Shown here in pieces: positions 43,411 to 53,344 of a stretch of 64,000 nucleotides of DNA (its first letter is position 1; every line of letters begins with the position of its first letter). The translations under genes were made by a program, and so were the position numbers. The notes below the pieces were generated by a model, which searched no databases, was not told the origin of the DNA, and worked only from the letters and a program-made list of their open reading frames with translations. The stretch is from an uncultured Collinsella sp. Lineage in GTDB: Bacteria; Actinomycetota; Coriobacteriia; Coriobacteriales; Coriobacteriaceae. The stretch is taken from contig CAUBOH010000004.1 of the NCBI GenBank assembly GCA_958437495.1, positions 62,001 to 126,000 on the forward strand, read 5' to 3'.

Positions 43411-45147
43411 CTACTCACCTCCCTTCATCTGCGATTCCGCGATGGCGCGGTACACCTCGCAGGTCTCCATCAGCTCGTCGTGCGTGCCCAAGCCCACGAC
43501 CTCGCCATCCTTGAGCACCACGATCTGGTCGGCATGCAGAATCGTCGAGATACGCTGCGCGATGATGAGCACCGCGGCATCGCGCGTCTCGTCCTGCAGC
43601 GCATGGCGCAGGGCCGCGTCGGTCTTAAAGTCCAGGGCCGAAAAGCTATCGTCGAAGATATACAGATCAGCGTGCTTCATGAGCGCACGGGCGATGGCCA
43701 GGCGCTGGCGCTGACCGCCCGAGAAGTTCGTACCGCCCTGCGCCACCGGGGTATCGAGTCCCTGCGGCTGGTCGAGCACAAAGGTGCTCTGGGCAACCTG
43801 CAGCGCGTGAAGCATGTCGGCCTCGGTCGCACCCCCGTTGCCATAGCGCAGGTTGCTCGCCACCGTGCCCAAGAACAGCCATGCCTTCTGCGGCACGTAA
43901 GCGATATGCCCGCGAATCTCGTCTTGCGAAAGGTCACGCAGGTCAACATCATTGAGGCGAATGGCGCCCTTCGTGGCATCGTGGAAACGCAACAAGAGCT
44001 TGGCCACCGTCGACTTGCCCGAACCCGTCGAGCCTACAATTGCCGTAGTCTGGCCACGGCGACAGGCAAAGCTCAGGTCGCACAGGGTGTCCTCGTCGGC
44101 GTCGTCAAAACGGAACGACATATGGTCGAACACGGCGACCGCGCCTGCTCCGTCCTTTGAGTCGGACGCGCCTGCGTCGAGCGTTCGCTCGCCATCGACG
44201 ATGCTCGGCTCTATCTGGAGCACCTGCTGCGCGCGGTTGAGGCACGCCGCGGCACGAGGCAACGTCAGGATCACTATCTGCGCCATCATCACAAAGAACA
44301 GGATCAGGATCGCGTATTCCAACACGGCCGAGATGCTGCCGATTTGCATGGCGTGGACGCCCACGCGGTTGCCTCCCACCCACAGCACCGCCACCTCGGC
44401 GATGTTCATCAGAAAGAAGCTGGAGCTATCGAGGCCCACAAACAGGTGGTTGACCTTGATGGCGTTGGCCGCGTAATCGCTAAACACCTCGTCTAGGCGC
44501 TGCTCCTCGTGGCGTTCCTTGTTAAACGCGCGGATGACGCGCACGCCCACGATGTTCTCGCGCAACACCACGTTCATACGGTCGATAAAACTCTGCAAGC
44601 GCATAAAAATCGGCGCTGCGTTGGCGACCGTAAAGACCGCTGCCACCAGTACAATCGCTACGACTGCGCCCAGCAGCGTGCCCATGGCGGGATCGATATG
44701 CCAAGCGAAGATGATGCCCGCCACGGCCAAAAACGGCACCGGCAGCACCAGCTGAATTGTCTGCAGAATCGCCTGCTGGATCACGTTGATGTCGTTGAGC
44801 GAGCGCGTGATCATCGAGCCGGTGCCAAAGCGCTCAAAGTCGCTTGCAGACAGCTCGAGTGACTTGTCGTAGACGGCGTTGCGGATGTCACAGGCCACGT
44901 TGGCCGCCAGGCGAGCCGAAAGATAGCAGCCCAGCACCGCGCCACCGCTGGCCATGCCGGTCGCGACAAGCATGTACAGACCGTTGCGCAGGATGTAGTC
45001 GACATCACCCGTCGTGATGCCGGTATTGACCATATTCGCCAACATCGTAGGCACCAGCAGCGTGCCGACGTTATCTATCAGCAGCACAAACAGTGTCACC
45101 GCAATCAGCCCGCGATACGGCCTCATAAACCTCATTAAGAGTCGCAC
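43411..45147 (-). CDS. ABC exporter half-transporter A of the MarR operon
   Basis: 578 residues. Transmembrane domain (about 10-300) and ATPase with Walker A GSTGSGKST, canonical signature FSGGQRQRL and Walker B IFDDSFS, with Asp for the catalytic Glu. This is the same division of defects as in the 22-26 kb pair. GTG start overlaps the end of the marR gene by 13 bp, with GGGGGA as ribosome site inside marR, so the two are translationally coupled. Confidence 0.92.
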   Translation of the reverse strand: MRLLMRFMRPYRGLIAVTLFVLLIDNVGTLLVPTMLANMVNTGITTGDVDYILRNGLYMLVATGMASGGAVLGCYLSARLAANVACDIRNAVYDKSLELSASDFERFGTGSMITRSLNDINVIQQAILQTIQLVLPVPFLAVAGIIFAWHIDPAMGTLLGAVVAIVLVAAVFTVANAAPIFMRLQSFIDRMNVVLRENIVGVRVIRAFNKERHEEQRLDEVFSDYAANAIKVNHLFVGLDSSSFFLMNIAEVAVLWVGGNRVGVHAMQIGSISAVLEYAILILFFVMMAQIVILTLPRAAACLNRAQQVLQIEPSIVDGERTLDAGASDSKDGAGAVAVFDHMSFRFDDADEDTLCDLSFACRRGQTTAIVGSTGSGKSTVAKLLLRFHDATKGAIRLNDVDLRDLSQDEIRGHIAYVPQKAWLFLGTVASNLRYGNGGATEADMLHALQVAQSTFVLDQPQGLDTPVAQGGTNFSGGQRQRLAIARALMKHADLYIFDDSFSALDFKTDAALRHALQDETRDAAVLIIAQRISTILHADQIVVLKDGEVVGLGTHDELMETCEVYRAIAESQMKGGE

Positions 45148-45647
45148 GTCTCCCCCTCTTCTTGTTTTTCCGCTTGGCTCTCGGCGGCCATCTGCTGTTT
45201 AAACGCCTCGCACTCCTCGTTGAGCACGTGGGAAAACTTGCCGACCAGGCGCATAATCTCACGCTGTTCCCAGGGTTCGAGCGCGCCAAAGGCACGCTGT
45301 TCGGCTTTAACCGCCGGCAACGCATAGTGCTCGGCGAACCGTCGGCCCTCATCGGTCAAACAAACGACCTTATTCTTGCGGCTGCCTTCGGCAAATTCCA
45401 GCGTCGCGAGCCCTCGCGCCGTCAGGGTTTTATTTGCCGAGTTAATGGTCTGCTTGCTATAGAACAATTCGCTCGTGAGTTGGCTCACGGCAACGTCTTC
45501 GTCCGCCGTGCTGATATCGACGAGCATCCAATAGGCGCAATCCGAAAGGCCGCAGGCACGCGCGAACTCTGAGTAAATACGGTCGAGCCCGTTGAGCATC
45601 CGGTCAAAATCGACCGACGTAACCGCGCAATCCATCTCTCCCACCAT
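45135..45647 (-). CDS. MarR-family transcriptional regulator
   Basis: 170 residues. A winged helix-turn-helix lies at about 50-110: VSQLTSELFYSKQTINSANK and a wing around RGLATLEFAEGSRKNK. It opens the operon with two ABC half-transporters. The start is uncertain between 45647 and nearby downstream codons; no strong ribosome site is seen. Two near-identical 18-bp dyads over the promoter are its probable operators, giving autorepression that is lifted by a ligand. Confidence 0.9.
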   Translation of the reverse strand: MVGEMDCAVTSVDFDRMLNGLDRIYSEFARACGLSDCAYWMLVDISTADEDVAVSQLTSELFYSKQTINSANKTLTARGLATLEFAEGSRKNKVVCLTDEGRRFAEHYALPAVKAEQRAFGALEPWEQREIMRLVGKFSHVLNEECEAFKQQMAAESQAEKQEEGETCDS

Positions 45648-45651
45648 TCGA

Positions 45652-45709
45652 TAGTCCGAATTTTGACTAATTGAAGTTTCAGATTAGTCCGAGTTTTGAC
45701 TATCGTCAA
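45652..45709 (-). promoter_or_regulatory. MarR operon promoter with two operators
   Basis: Minus strand: -35 TTGACG (45704-45709), 17-bp spacer, -10 TAATCT (45681-45686). The dyad TAGTCCGAGTTTTGACTA (45685-45702) fills the spacer, and TAGTCCGAATTTTGACTA (45652-45669) lies 33 bp away, about three helix turns, past the start site. This is a textbook repression layout. Confidence 0.8.
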
Positions 45710-45755
45710 GGGCGTCATTCGCAGCGCGCAAGCTATACAACATATCGACAAAAAA

Positions 45756-45786
45756 GACCGCCGGCGCGGGGGCAGCGCCGGCGGTC
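45756..45786 (-). terminator. Terminator of the 96-residue protein gene
   Basis: Perfect 12-bp GC stem (45756-45767 with 45775-45786) followed on the minus strand by TTTTTT. Confidence 0.88.
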
Positions 45787-45811
45787 ATGAGAGGAAATCG
45801 ATTATTTGCTG

Positions 45812-46102
45812 CTAGGCGGCGACGGCCTCGTAGACCGTAGCGCCCGAGAAGCTATCGTGCAGGCTCTTGCCGCAGATCCAAGGCAGCTCGACGACCTCGC
45901 AGACCGTGTTGACCAGCTCGGAGCAATCAGTAAAGTGGCCCTTATCGTTGAGGGCCTCGCAATCCTGAACACGCCAATAGCCATCGGTGTGCGTGATGTA
46001 GTACTCGTGATCGTTGATCGACACGAAAGCGCGCGTCTTGGAACGCAGCAGCTTCAGAAATCCTTCGAAATCGGTCTCGACGACATCTCCAGCCTGGAAC
46101 AT
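45812..46102 (-). CDS. Small conserved-looking hypothetical protein
   Basis: 96 residues, soluble, mildly acidic, no signal peptide. Contains a middle segment FVSINDHEYYITHTDGYWRVQD and four Cys residues. GGAGGT precedes the ATG at 46102 and a strong terminator follows, so it is an expressed unit. I do not recognise a family. It may be a small stress or adaptor protein, but nothing in the context fixes its role. Confidence 0.7.
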   Translation of the reverse strand: MFQAGDVVETDFEGFLKLLRSKTRAFVSINDHEYYITHTDGYWRVQDCEALNDKGHFTDCSELVNTVCEVVELPWICGKSLHDSFSGATVYEAVAA

Positions 46103-46397
46103 GATAGTTACCTCCTGGCCCGGCGCCACCACGGCGCGTTGATAAACGTTGGCACTCCTTTAGTAAAACCTTTATCAGAAGTTATGCGGGCATCATTTAG
46201 GCAAGTGGTAAAAAACCGCAGGGTAGACGGGATAAAACGTTTAACCATCCCACTGGTTTATCACATTCTGACTGCAGTTTTATGCAAGCCGACTTTTCCG
46301 ATTGGTGGCTATTACTGTTTGGAGTCCTCTGCGCGATTACGGCTACGGCACGACGGGTAAGAACGGAGCATCTGCAACGTCATCGCTAGGAGAACCC

Positions 46398-46919
46398 ATG
46401 GAGACCATCGAAGCGCTCATCCACCGCCGCAGCTGCCGCAAATACAGCGACCGCCCTGTCGAGGCCGAGAAGCTCGCACGCATTATCGAAGCCGGCCAGT
46501 ATGCACCGAGCGGCATGGGGCGCCAACCGGTGACGTTTGTCGCCGTTACCGATCCGGCGACCGTCGAGCGCCTCTCGCAGCTCAACGCCCAGGTTATGGG
46601 CAGCGATGGCGATCCCTTCTACGGGGCCAAGACCGTTGTGGTAGTGCTCGTCGACCGCAGCGTGCCCACGCATCTGGAAGACGGCTCGCTTGCCATGGGC
46701 AACCTGCTCAACGCGGCTTATGCGCTGGGTGTCGATTCGTGCTGGATCCACCGCGCGCACGAGGTCTTCGACTCGCCCGAGGGTCTGGAGCTGCTGGCCA
46801 GCTGGGGTCTGCCCGCCGACGGTAGCCTACGCGGCGTCGGTCACTGCATTCTGGGCTATGCCGAGGGCGCGCTTCCCGAGGCAAAGCCTCGCCGCGACAA
46901 TGTGGTGTATGTAAGGTAA
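46398..46919 (+). CDS. Nitroreductase-family FMN protein
   Basis: 173 residues. FMN motifs: HRRSCRKYSDRPV at residue 8, QYAPSGMGRQP near 38, and the second half GVDSCWIHRAHEVF. Shorter than the 12.8 kb nitroreductase and of the single-domain type. TAGGAG precedes the ATG at 46398. A hairpin with a 9-bp stem at 46926-46947 follows. Substrate unknown. Confidence 0.88.
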   Translation: METIEALIHRRSCRKYSDRPVEAEKLARIIEAGQYAPSGMGRQPVTFVAVTDPATVERLSQLNAQVMGSDGDPFYGAKTVVVVLVDRSVPTHLEDGSLAMGNLLNAAYALGVDSCWIHRAHEVFDSPEGLELLASWGLPADGSLRGVGHCILGYAEGALPEAKPRRDNVVYVR

Positions 46920-46925
46920 TTAGTT

Positions 46926-46947
46926 CCGCCGTTCTAACGAACGGCGG
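46926..46947. terminator. Hairpin after the nitroreductase gene
   Basis: CCGCCGTTC-TAAC-GAACGGCGG, 7 bp after the stop. No clear T-run. A similar hairpin with other bases follows larE at 56268-56294, and the half GTTAGAACGGCGG recurs next to glmS at 51145. Confidence 0.55.
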
Positions 46948-46980
46948 ACCCGCTGACGCTGCGCGAGCGCCACTCGCAAC

Positions 46981-47556
46981 TTATCTTGCCGATGGAGTTG
47001 TCGTCGTTTCGTTCGTGTGAGTCGTTTCGGCGCCGTCGTCTTGTTCGTCCTCGTCCTTTTGCGCATCGGCGATGGTGGAGGCCGCCGCAACGATACCGCG
47101 CTGGGGCGCGACGCCCGTCTGGGTCTGAACGCCCTCGACAACTTCCGTGCCTGCATGCGCGAGCTCGGGCGACTTGAACATTGCGTCCAGATTGGCCCCG
47201 CCGCCGGCGTAACCAAGCGCCGCGAGCGCGATGACAATCACCGCAACAACGACCGCGATCGGAACATAGCGATGCCAGCCTGCGGGATTGAGGCCGCTAC
47301 GGCGAGCAGCGCCACGGCTAATGTAGCCGAGCGTTCCATCGTGCTTGAGCTTTGACCCCACCACACGCTTACGGCCCCACAGCGACGATTCGGCCTGCAT
47401 GGCCAAGCGAGCGCTTGCCGAAGGATAACCATATTTAGTGCGTTTGAACGAACCGTCGAAGCCCGAGGCGCTTTTGCCCCACGTCCGCGAAGTCGTGCGG
47501 CGGTTGGCCGGCGCCGCGGGTTTTCGAGCCCGATTTGTTTTTGAAGTCTCCGCCAT
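46981..47556 (-). CDS. Single-pass membrane protein, basic inside and acidic outside
   Basis: 191 residues. Residues 1-100 are basic and Ser/Arg/Lys-rich, one membrane helix spans about 97-120 (VPIAVVVAVIVIALAALGYAG), and the rest is a polar tail ending in Thr/Asp/Glu repeats. Topology by charge: N-terminus inside. ATG at 47556 has a weak GGGGG site. I do not recognise the family. Possibly a cell-division or envelope accessory protein, but this is only from its shape. Confidence 0.65.
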   Translation of the reverse strand: MAETSKTNRARKPAAPANRRTTSRTWGKSASGFDGSFKRTKYGYPSASARLAMQAESSLWGRKRVVGSKLKHDGTLGYISRGAARRSGLNPAGWHRYVPIAVVVAVIVIALAALGYAGGGANLDAMFKSPELAHAGTEVVEGVQTQTGVAPQRGIVAAASTIADAQKDEDEQDDGAETTHTNETTTTPSAR

Positions 47557-47640
47557 ACGCCCCCGCACGCCGTAACAGAATCGAAACAATGCTGCTTTGG
47601 ACTGTAGCACACGTACCGCACGCGGTCACGGGTACCTCGC

Positions 47641-48858
47641 TTAACGGTCGTCGTCCTTCAGCAGGCGCCACAGGGTCGTACGGCTTATGCCTAGCACTTC
47701 GGCAGCACGGGTCTTGTTGCCGTGAAGGTGGCCTACGACCAACCGCGCGATATCGCGCTCGGTATCGACCAGAGGCCGCAAGATATACAAATCGCTTTCG
47801 AGCGTCGGGGCACCAAAGGTCGCGGTCTTGATAACGTCCTCCTGGGCAAGTACCTCTTCTGCCACCGCCCGCTCGGCCGTGCCCGTCCCCACTAATATAT
47901 AAAGTCGTTCCGAAACCTCGCGCAACTGTAGATAGTTACGGGGCCATCGATAGGCATCGAGTGTCTTTGCCGCCGCGGACGACAAGGCAGGTGTTGCCGT
48001 CTCAAACATATCTGCCAGATACTCCAGATAGCGTGCAACCTTTTCCGACGCGCCGCCCTGCTCGGCAATCGCCGGCGCCACACTCACTGCACAGGCCAGA
48101 CGCTCGGTTACAAAAGCAGCCTGATCGCTTTCGCCGCCGCCCGGCATATCGTTTGCCGTCAACACCACATGGCAACGAGTTGCGAGCGCCGTGTCGATCA
48201 TTGCGGACACGAGCTCGCGCAGGCGCTGGGGCCCAACGGCATGCCAGCCGCCCATGCAAAGCGTCAGTCCCGTTTGGAATAGCGGCGATTCGGAACTTTT
48301 GAGCAGATGGCGCCAGCCGCGATCCGTAAGCTCATCGAGCGCAACGGACACAAAGGGCTGATCGGCATAGGGTCCATCCAGGTACAAACGTTTTGCAATC
48401 TGATCCTGTCCCGCGCCCAGCTCGCCCTCGAGCATAAGGGGCACCTCGCGCGCATAGCTCTCCCGTACGGGGGCAGCGACCGCCGCCGCGTCTTCGACGA
48501 TGCCGTACGTGCTCGACTCGTAGCGAGCCTCGACTTCGTCGGCATTGAGCCACTCGATGCCCGCATGCGCCGCGGCGGCGCGCACCTCATGCGCCACGAC
48601 CACCCAAAGCGCCCCGTGCTCCTTGGCCGTCGGGCGCACCGTCAAGCTCAACCGCATGCCCTCGTATCCCATCACCAGGCGCGCTCCATCGCCCACGCGA
48701 GCAAGACGCTTGGAAACAAAAGCGGCGACATCCTGCTCGAGCGAAGCATCGCTCATAGTCGAGATTACAACGCCACCGCGCTCGTCGATTGCCAGCGCCG
48801 ATGCTCCGGCTGCGGACAATGCCTCGATCAGAATCTGTAGCTTGACATCGCTGTCCAT
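47641..48858 (-). CDS. Fis-type regulator with a degenerate NtrC-like AAA domain
   Basis: 405 residues. The N-terminal 120 residues look like a GAF/roadblock-type sensor. Residues about 135-340 follow the NtrC AAA outline (EGELGAGQDQIAKRLY ... PFVSVALDEL ... YRWPRNYLQLREVSERLY), but the Walker A Lys is Gln and no GAFTGA loop is present, so it should not activate sigma-54. The C-terminal 45 residues are a Fis helix-turn-helix (GNKTRAAEVLGISRTTLWRLL). Probably works with the main sigma factor. A nested dyad lies upstream at 48908-48945. Confidence 0.78.
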   Translation of the reverse strand: MDSDVKLQILIEALSAAGASALAIDERGGVVISTMSDASLEQDVAAFVSKRLARVGDGARLVMGYEGMRLSLTVRPTAKEHGALWVVVAHEVRAAAAHAGIEWLNADEVEARYESSTYGIVEDAAAVAAPVRESYAREVPLMLEGELGAGQDQIAKRLYLDGPYADQPFVSVALDELTDRGWRHLLKSSESPLFQTGLTLCMGGWHAVGPQRLRELVSAMIDTALATRCHVVLTANDMPGGGESDQAAFVTERLACAVSVAPAIAEQGGASEKVARYLEYLADMFETATPALSSAAAKTLDAYRWPRNYLQLREVSERLYILVGTGTAERAVAEEVLAQEDVIKTATFGAPTLESDLYILRPLVDTERDIARLVVGHLHGNKTRAAEVLGISRTTLWRLLKDDDR

Positions 48859-48907
48859 GGTTCGCCCCGTCTCCAGCCACGACCCCTATCTGCGGCTTGG
48901 CATCTCA

Positions 48908-48945
48908 AGTGTTTCAAAATTGAACGATAATGTTCACCAAACACT
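48908..48945. promoter_or_regulatory. Nested dyad upstream of the Fis-type regulator
   Basis: Outer AGTGTTT/AAACACT (48908-48914, 48939-48945) around inner TGAAC-N6-GTTCA (48921-48936). Likely operator or autoregulatory site. Confidence 0.45.
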
Positions 48946-48980
48946 ATAGGGCCAGCGGCGCCTTCTTGCGAATATATGAA

Positions 48981-49009
48981 TTGCCCCGCATCGCCATCCT
49001 GGCGGGGCG
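48981..49009. terminator. Hairpin between YeiH-type gene and regulator gene
   Basis: GCCCCGC and GCGGGGC pair across about 12 nt, in the 264-bp gap after the transporter gene. Weak T-run. Confidence 0.45.
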
Positions 49010-49122
49010 ATAAGAGCTCTTCGGGACCTATTAACCTGCGGACAAGCCATACCCGCAAGAGCTCCTATCGCTCCACCGCAAGCATGCGCTCACCAGCAAC
49101 TAGCACGAAAAAAGCTACTTCT

Positions 49123-50157
49123 CTACCAGATTCCCAGCACGTGCTGCATTCCCAAGCTCATGCACGCAATGCCAATCCAGCAGCAAAAGCCCAATGCGAT
49201 GGGCTTGCCGCCCTTTTTGACCAGCTCGACGATATCGGTATTAAAACCAATAGCCGCCATGGCCATCACGATAAAGAACTTCGACAGCTCCTTGATGGGC
49301 GCCGTAAAGGACGCGGGAAGCTGAAGCACCGTGGTGATCACGCTCGCCAGCACAAAGAACAGCACAAACATGGGAAACGCGCGTTTAAGCGAGAACGTGC
49401 TTTTGGCGTCGCCGCCGGCCTTGCGCGCCAGACGCATCTGCCAGCATGCGAGGACCAACGTGATGGGAATAATGGCCAGCGTCCTGGTGAGCTTGACCAC
49501 CGTGGCGCTCTCGAGCACATTGGCGCCGGGATGCATGCTGTCCCAAGCGCTCGCCGCAGCCGTTACGGACGAGGTATCGTTGATGGCGGTGCCGGCGAAC
49601 AGGCCAAAGCCCTCGTTGGTCAGCCCGAGCATGCCACCGAGCGTCGGAAACACGAGCGCCGCGATAACGTTAAACAGGAAGATGACCGAAATAGCCTGGG
49701 CAATCTCGCGATCGTCGGCATCGATGACGGGCGCGGTCGCGGCGATGGCAGAACCGCCGCAAATCGACGAACCCACACCCACAAGCGTCGCGATCTTGCC
49801 CGGCACGTTCATGACGCGGCAGAGCACAAAGGCAATGACAAGCGAGGTCGAGATCGTTGCCACGATAATCGGCAGCGACTGGGCGCCCTTGGACAGAATC
49901 TGGGAGAGGTTCATGCCAAAGCCAAGCAGGATAACCGCGTACTGCAAGACTTTTTTGGACGTATAGGTGACGCCGGCGGCGAGCTGTTCGCGACGATTCT
50001 TGGGGAAGACGAGCGCCAGGACCATGCCAAAGAGGATGGCAAATACCGGTCCGCCGACCACCTCAATTTGTTTGCCGAGCAACGTCGCGGGGATAGCGAT
50101 GATCAGGCAGAACAAGACGCCCTTCCAGCGCTCGCGTACGATATTCGCCAGTTGCAT
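49123..50157 (-). CDS. YeiH-family putative sulfate/anion exporter
   Basis: 344 residues with about ten membrane segments and short loops. Family signatures include GGSAIAATAPVI (near residue 135), FNTDIVELVKKGGKP and FAILFGMVLALV. YeiH/UPF0324 members are proposed to export sulfate or related anions. ATG preceded by GAAGGAATC. It lies upstream of the Fis-type regulator gene on the same strand and divergent from a GntR gene; either could control it. Confidence 0.88.
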   Translation of the reverse strand: MQLANIVRERWKGVLFCLIIAIPATLLGKQIEVVGGPVFAILFGMVLALVFPKNRREQLAAGVTYTSKKVLQYAVILLGFGMNLSQILSKGAQSLPIIVATISTSLVIAFVLCRVMNVPGKIATLVGVGSSICGGSAIAATAPVIDADDREIAQAISVIFLFNVIAALVFPTLGGMLGLTNEGFGLFAGTAINDTSSVTAAASAWDSMHPGANVLESATVVKLTRTLAIIPITLVLACWQMRLARKAGGDAKSTFSLKRAFPMFVLFFVLASVITTVLQLPASFTAPIKELSKFFIVMAMAAIGFNTDIVELVKKGGKPIALGFCCWIGIACMSLGMQHVLGIW

Positions 50158-50351
50158 ATGGGATTCCTTCTTTCTATTTCACGTTTGCGACGGTTTATGA
50201 TACGGCAACATTGAGCGCAGCCTTTACGTAAACAACGACCAAGACGCCGCAATAGTTCTTGGGCAACAGCCGAATTACCCACCGCGGAAAGCTGATTCGC
50301 GGCATAATTAACAACTGACATATGAGTGTGATAGAACAGTTGCGAGGCGCT

Positions 50352-51053
50352 ATGGAAGAATCGATGCACGTTGGCGAGCAGGAAACGAGCCTACAGGACC
50401 AGTCCTACCACACCATTCGACGCAAAATCGTCTACCTGGACTACAAGCCGGGCGAAAAACTGGGCGTCAAGCAGCTTTGCGACGACTTGGATATGGGGCG
50501 CACCCCTGTGCGCGAGGCACTGGTGCGTCTGGCTCAAGAGGGCCTGGTGCGCACCGTGCCCCAAAGCGGCACCTATGTTTCGCCCATCAACCTCACCCTT
50601 GCCGAAAGCGCCTGCTATATTCGCGAACACCTGGAAAAGCAGGTGATTGTGGAGTGCTGCGCCCGCGCCACCTCGGCAGGTATCGAACAACTCGACCGGG
50701 CCATCGCGCTGCAGGAAAAGGCCATGACCGAAGAGGATCGCATCGGATTCTTTTTAAGCGACAACCTCATGCACCGCATGATCTTTAGCATCGCGTGCCG
50801 CAGCACCGTGTGGTCATGGCTCGAGGAGACCAATGCCGACCTGGAGCGCTTCCGCTGGCTGCGTGCCGCCACGCAGACGCTCGACAATCAGGAGACTGTT
50901 AACGAGCACAAGCAAATCCGCCGCGCCATCGCCGGTCGCGATCCTATCGAGGCGAGCTTTTTGGTCAGCAAGCACCTGCACATGATGTTCCGCAACCAAA
51001 CCGAGGTCCTGGACCAATTCCCCAAGTACTTCGAGACCAGCAAGCTCCGCTAA
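50352..51053 (+). CDS. GntR-family (FadR/FCD-type) transcriptional regulator
   Basis: 233 residues. The winged helix-turn-helix spans about 15-80 (GEKLGVKQLCDDLDMGRTPVREAL and GLVRTVPQSGTYVSP), then an all-helical FCD ligand domain (about 90-220) with the metal-binding DNLMHRMIFS and HLHMM histidines. The start at 50352 follows GAGG; an ATG at 50322 has no site. Divergent from the YeiH-type gene, a plausible target. The ligand is probably a small carboxylate. Confidence 0.88.
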   Translation: MEESMHVGEQETSLQDQSYHTIRRKIVYLDYKPGEKLGVKQLCDDLDMGRTPVREALVRLAQEGLVRTVPQSGTYVSPINLTLAESACYIREHLEKQVIVECCARATSAGIEQLDRAIALQEKAMTEEDRIGFFLSDNLMHRMIFSIACRSTVWSWLEETNADLERFRWLRAATQTLDNQETVNEHKQIRRAIAGRDPIEASFLVSKHLHMMFRNQTEVLDQFPKYFETSKLR

Positions 51054-51054
51054 G

Positions 51055-51085
51055 CTGCCAAAAAGGGACAGGTTTATTTTGGCAG
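51055..51085. repeat. GGGACAG hairpin (CTGCCAAAA-stem type)
   Basis: CTGCCAAAA pairs with TTTTGGCAG around AGGGACAGGTTTA. Close copies at 53240-53280 (inverted) and 56445-56475, which also share the flank TTTTATCTGGGG. Directly after the GntR gene. Confidence 0.75.
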
Positions 51086-51106
51086 GTTTTATCCGGTCAA
51101 ATGCAG

Positions 51107-51142
51107 CAAGGCCCGGCTCCGCCACAACGGAGCCGGGCCTTG
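51107..51142. terminator. glmS terminator hairpin
   Basis: Perfect 15-bp GC stem (51107-51121 with 51128-51142) and a 6-nt loop, between convergent GntR and glmS genes. Confidence 0.75.
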
Positions 51143-51166
51143 GTCGTTAGAACGGCGGAATATTAG

Positions 51167-53014
<1,848 letters not shown>

Positions 53015-53124
53015 AGGACAAATCCCTTCGTTCGCGTGACTGCAAAACGTCCACGCACATGGGGCGCTGAGACGTACAACGTTCGAGTATTGTACTCACG
53101 CAGGCGCAAGCTGATATACCAGAA

Positions 53125-53148
53125 GTGGTATCTCAACTTAGATACCAC
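53125..53148. promoter_or_regulatory. Palindrome GTGGTATCT-N6-AGATACCAC upstream of glmS
   Basis: Perfect 9-bp arms with a 6-bp spacer, plus a third half-site ATACCA at 53116-53121. The half-site resembles GntR-type amino-sugar operators (NagR/YvoA-like). The 330-bp gap 53015-53344 holds this, two GGGACAG hairpins and no gene. Confidence 0.55.
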
Positions 53149-53174
53149 CCGATGCACACACGTCCAGCCGATCT

Positions 53175-53213
53175 AAACCACCACAATGGGGACAGGCACC
53201 TTCGTGGTGGTTT
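53175..53213. repeat. GGGACAG hairpin (CCACCAC-stem type), second copy
   Basis: AAACCACCAC (53175-53184) pairs with GTGGTGGTTT (53204-53213) around AATGGGGACAGGCACCTTC. Relative of 10306-10346. Confidence 0.7.
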
Positions 53214-53239
53214 GGTATGGCGGCATCGTTTCCCCAGAT

Positions 53240-53280
53240 AAAACCTGCCAAAATAAACCTGTCCCTAATTGGCAGGTTTT
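53240..53280. repeat. GGGACAG hairpin (CTGCCAAAA-stem type), inverted copy
   Basis: 12-bp stem AAAACCTGCCAA/TTGGCAGGTTTT around AATAAACCTGTCCCTAA. Inverted relative to 51055-51085 and 56445-56475. Confidence 0.75.
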
Positions 53281-53344
53281 GCCACCCCGGGGGCGGGCGA
53301 TGCTACAATCTGGCTTGTACTTGAAACGCATCAAAGGGGCCGCT

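Noticed and set aside
53015..53344. glmS ribozyme
   Set aside because: No core sequence seen; actinobacteria rarely have it.
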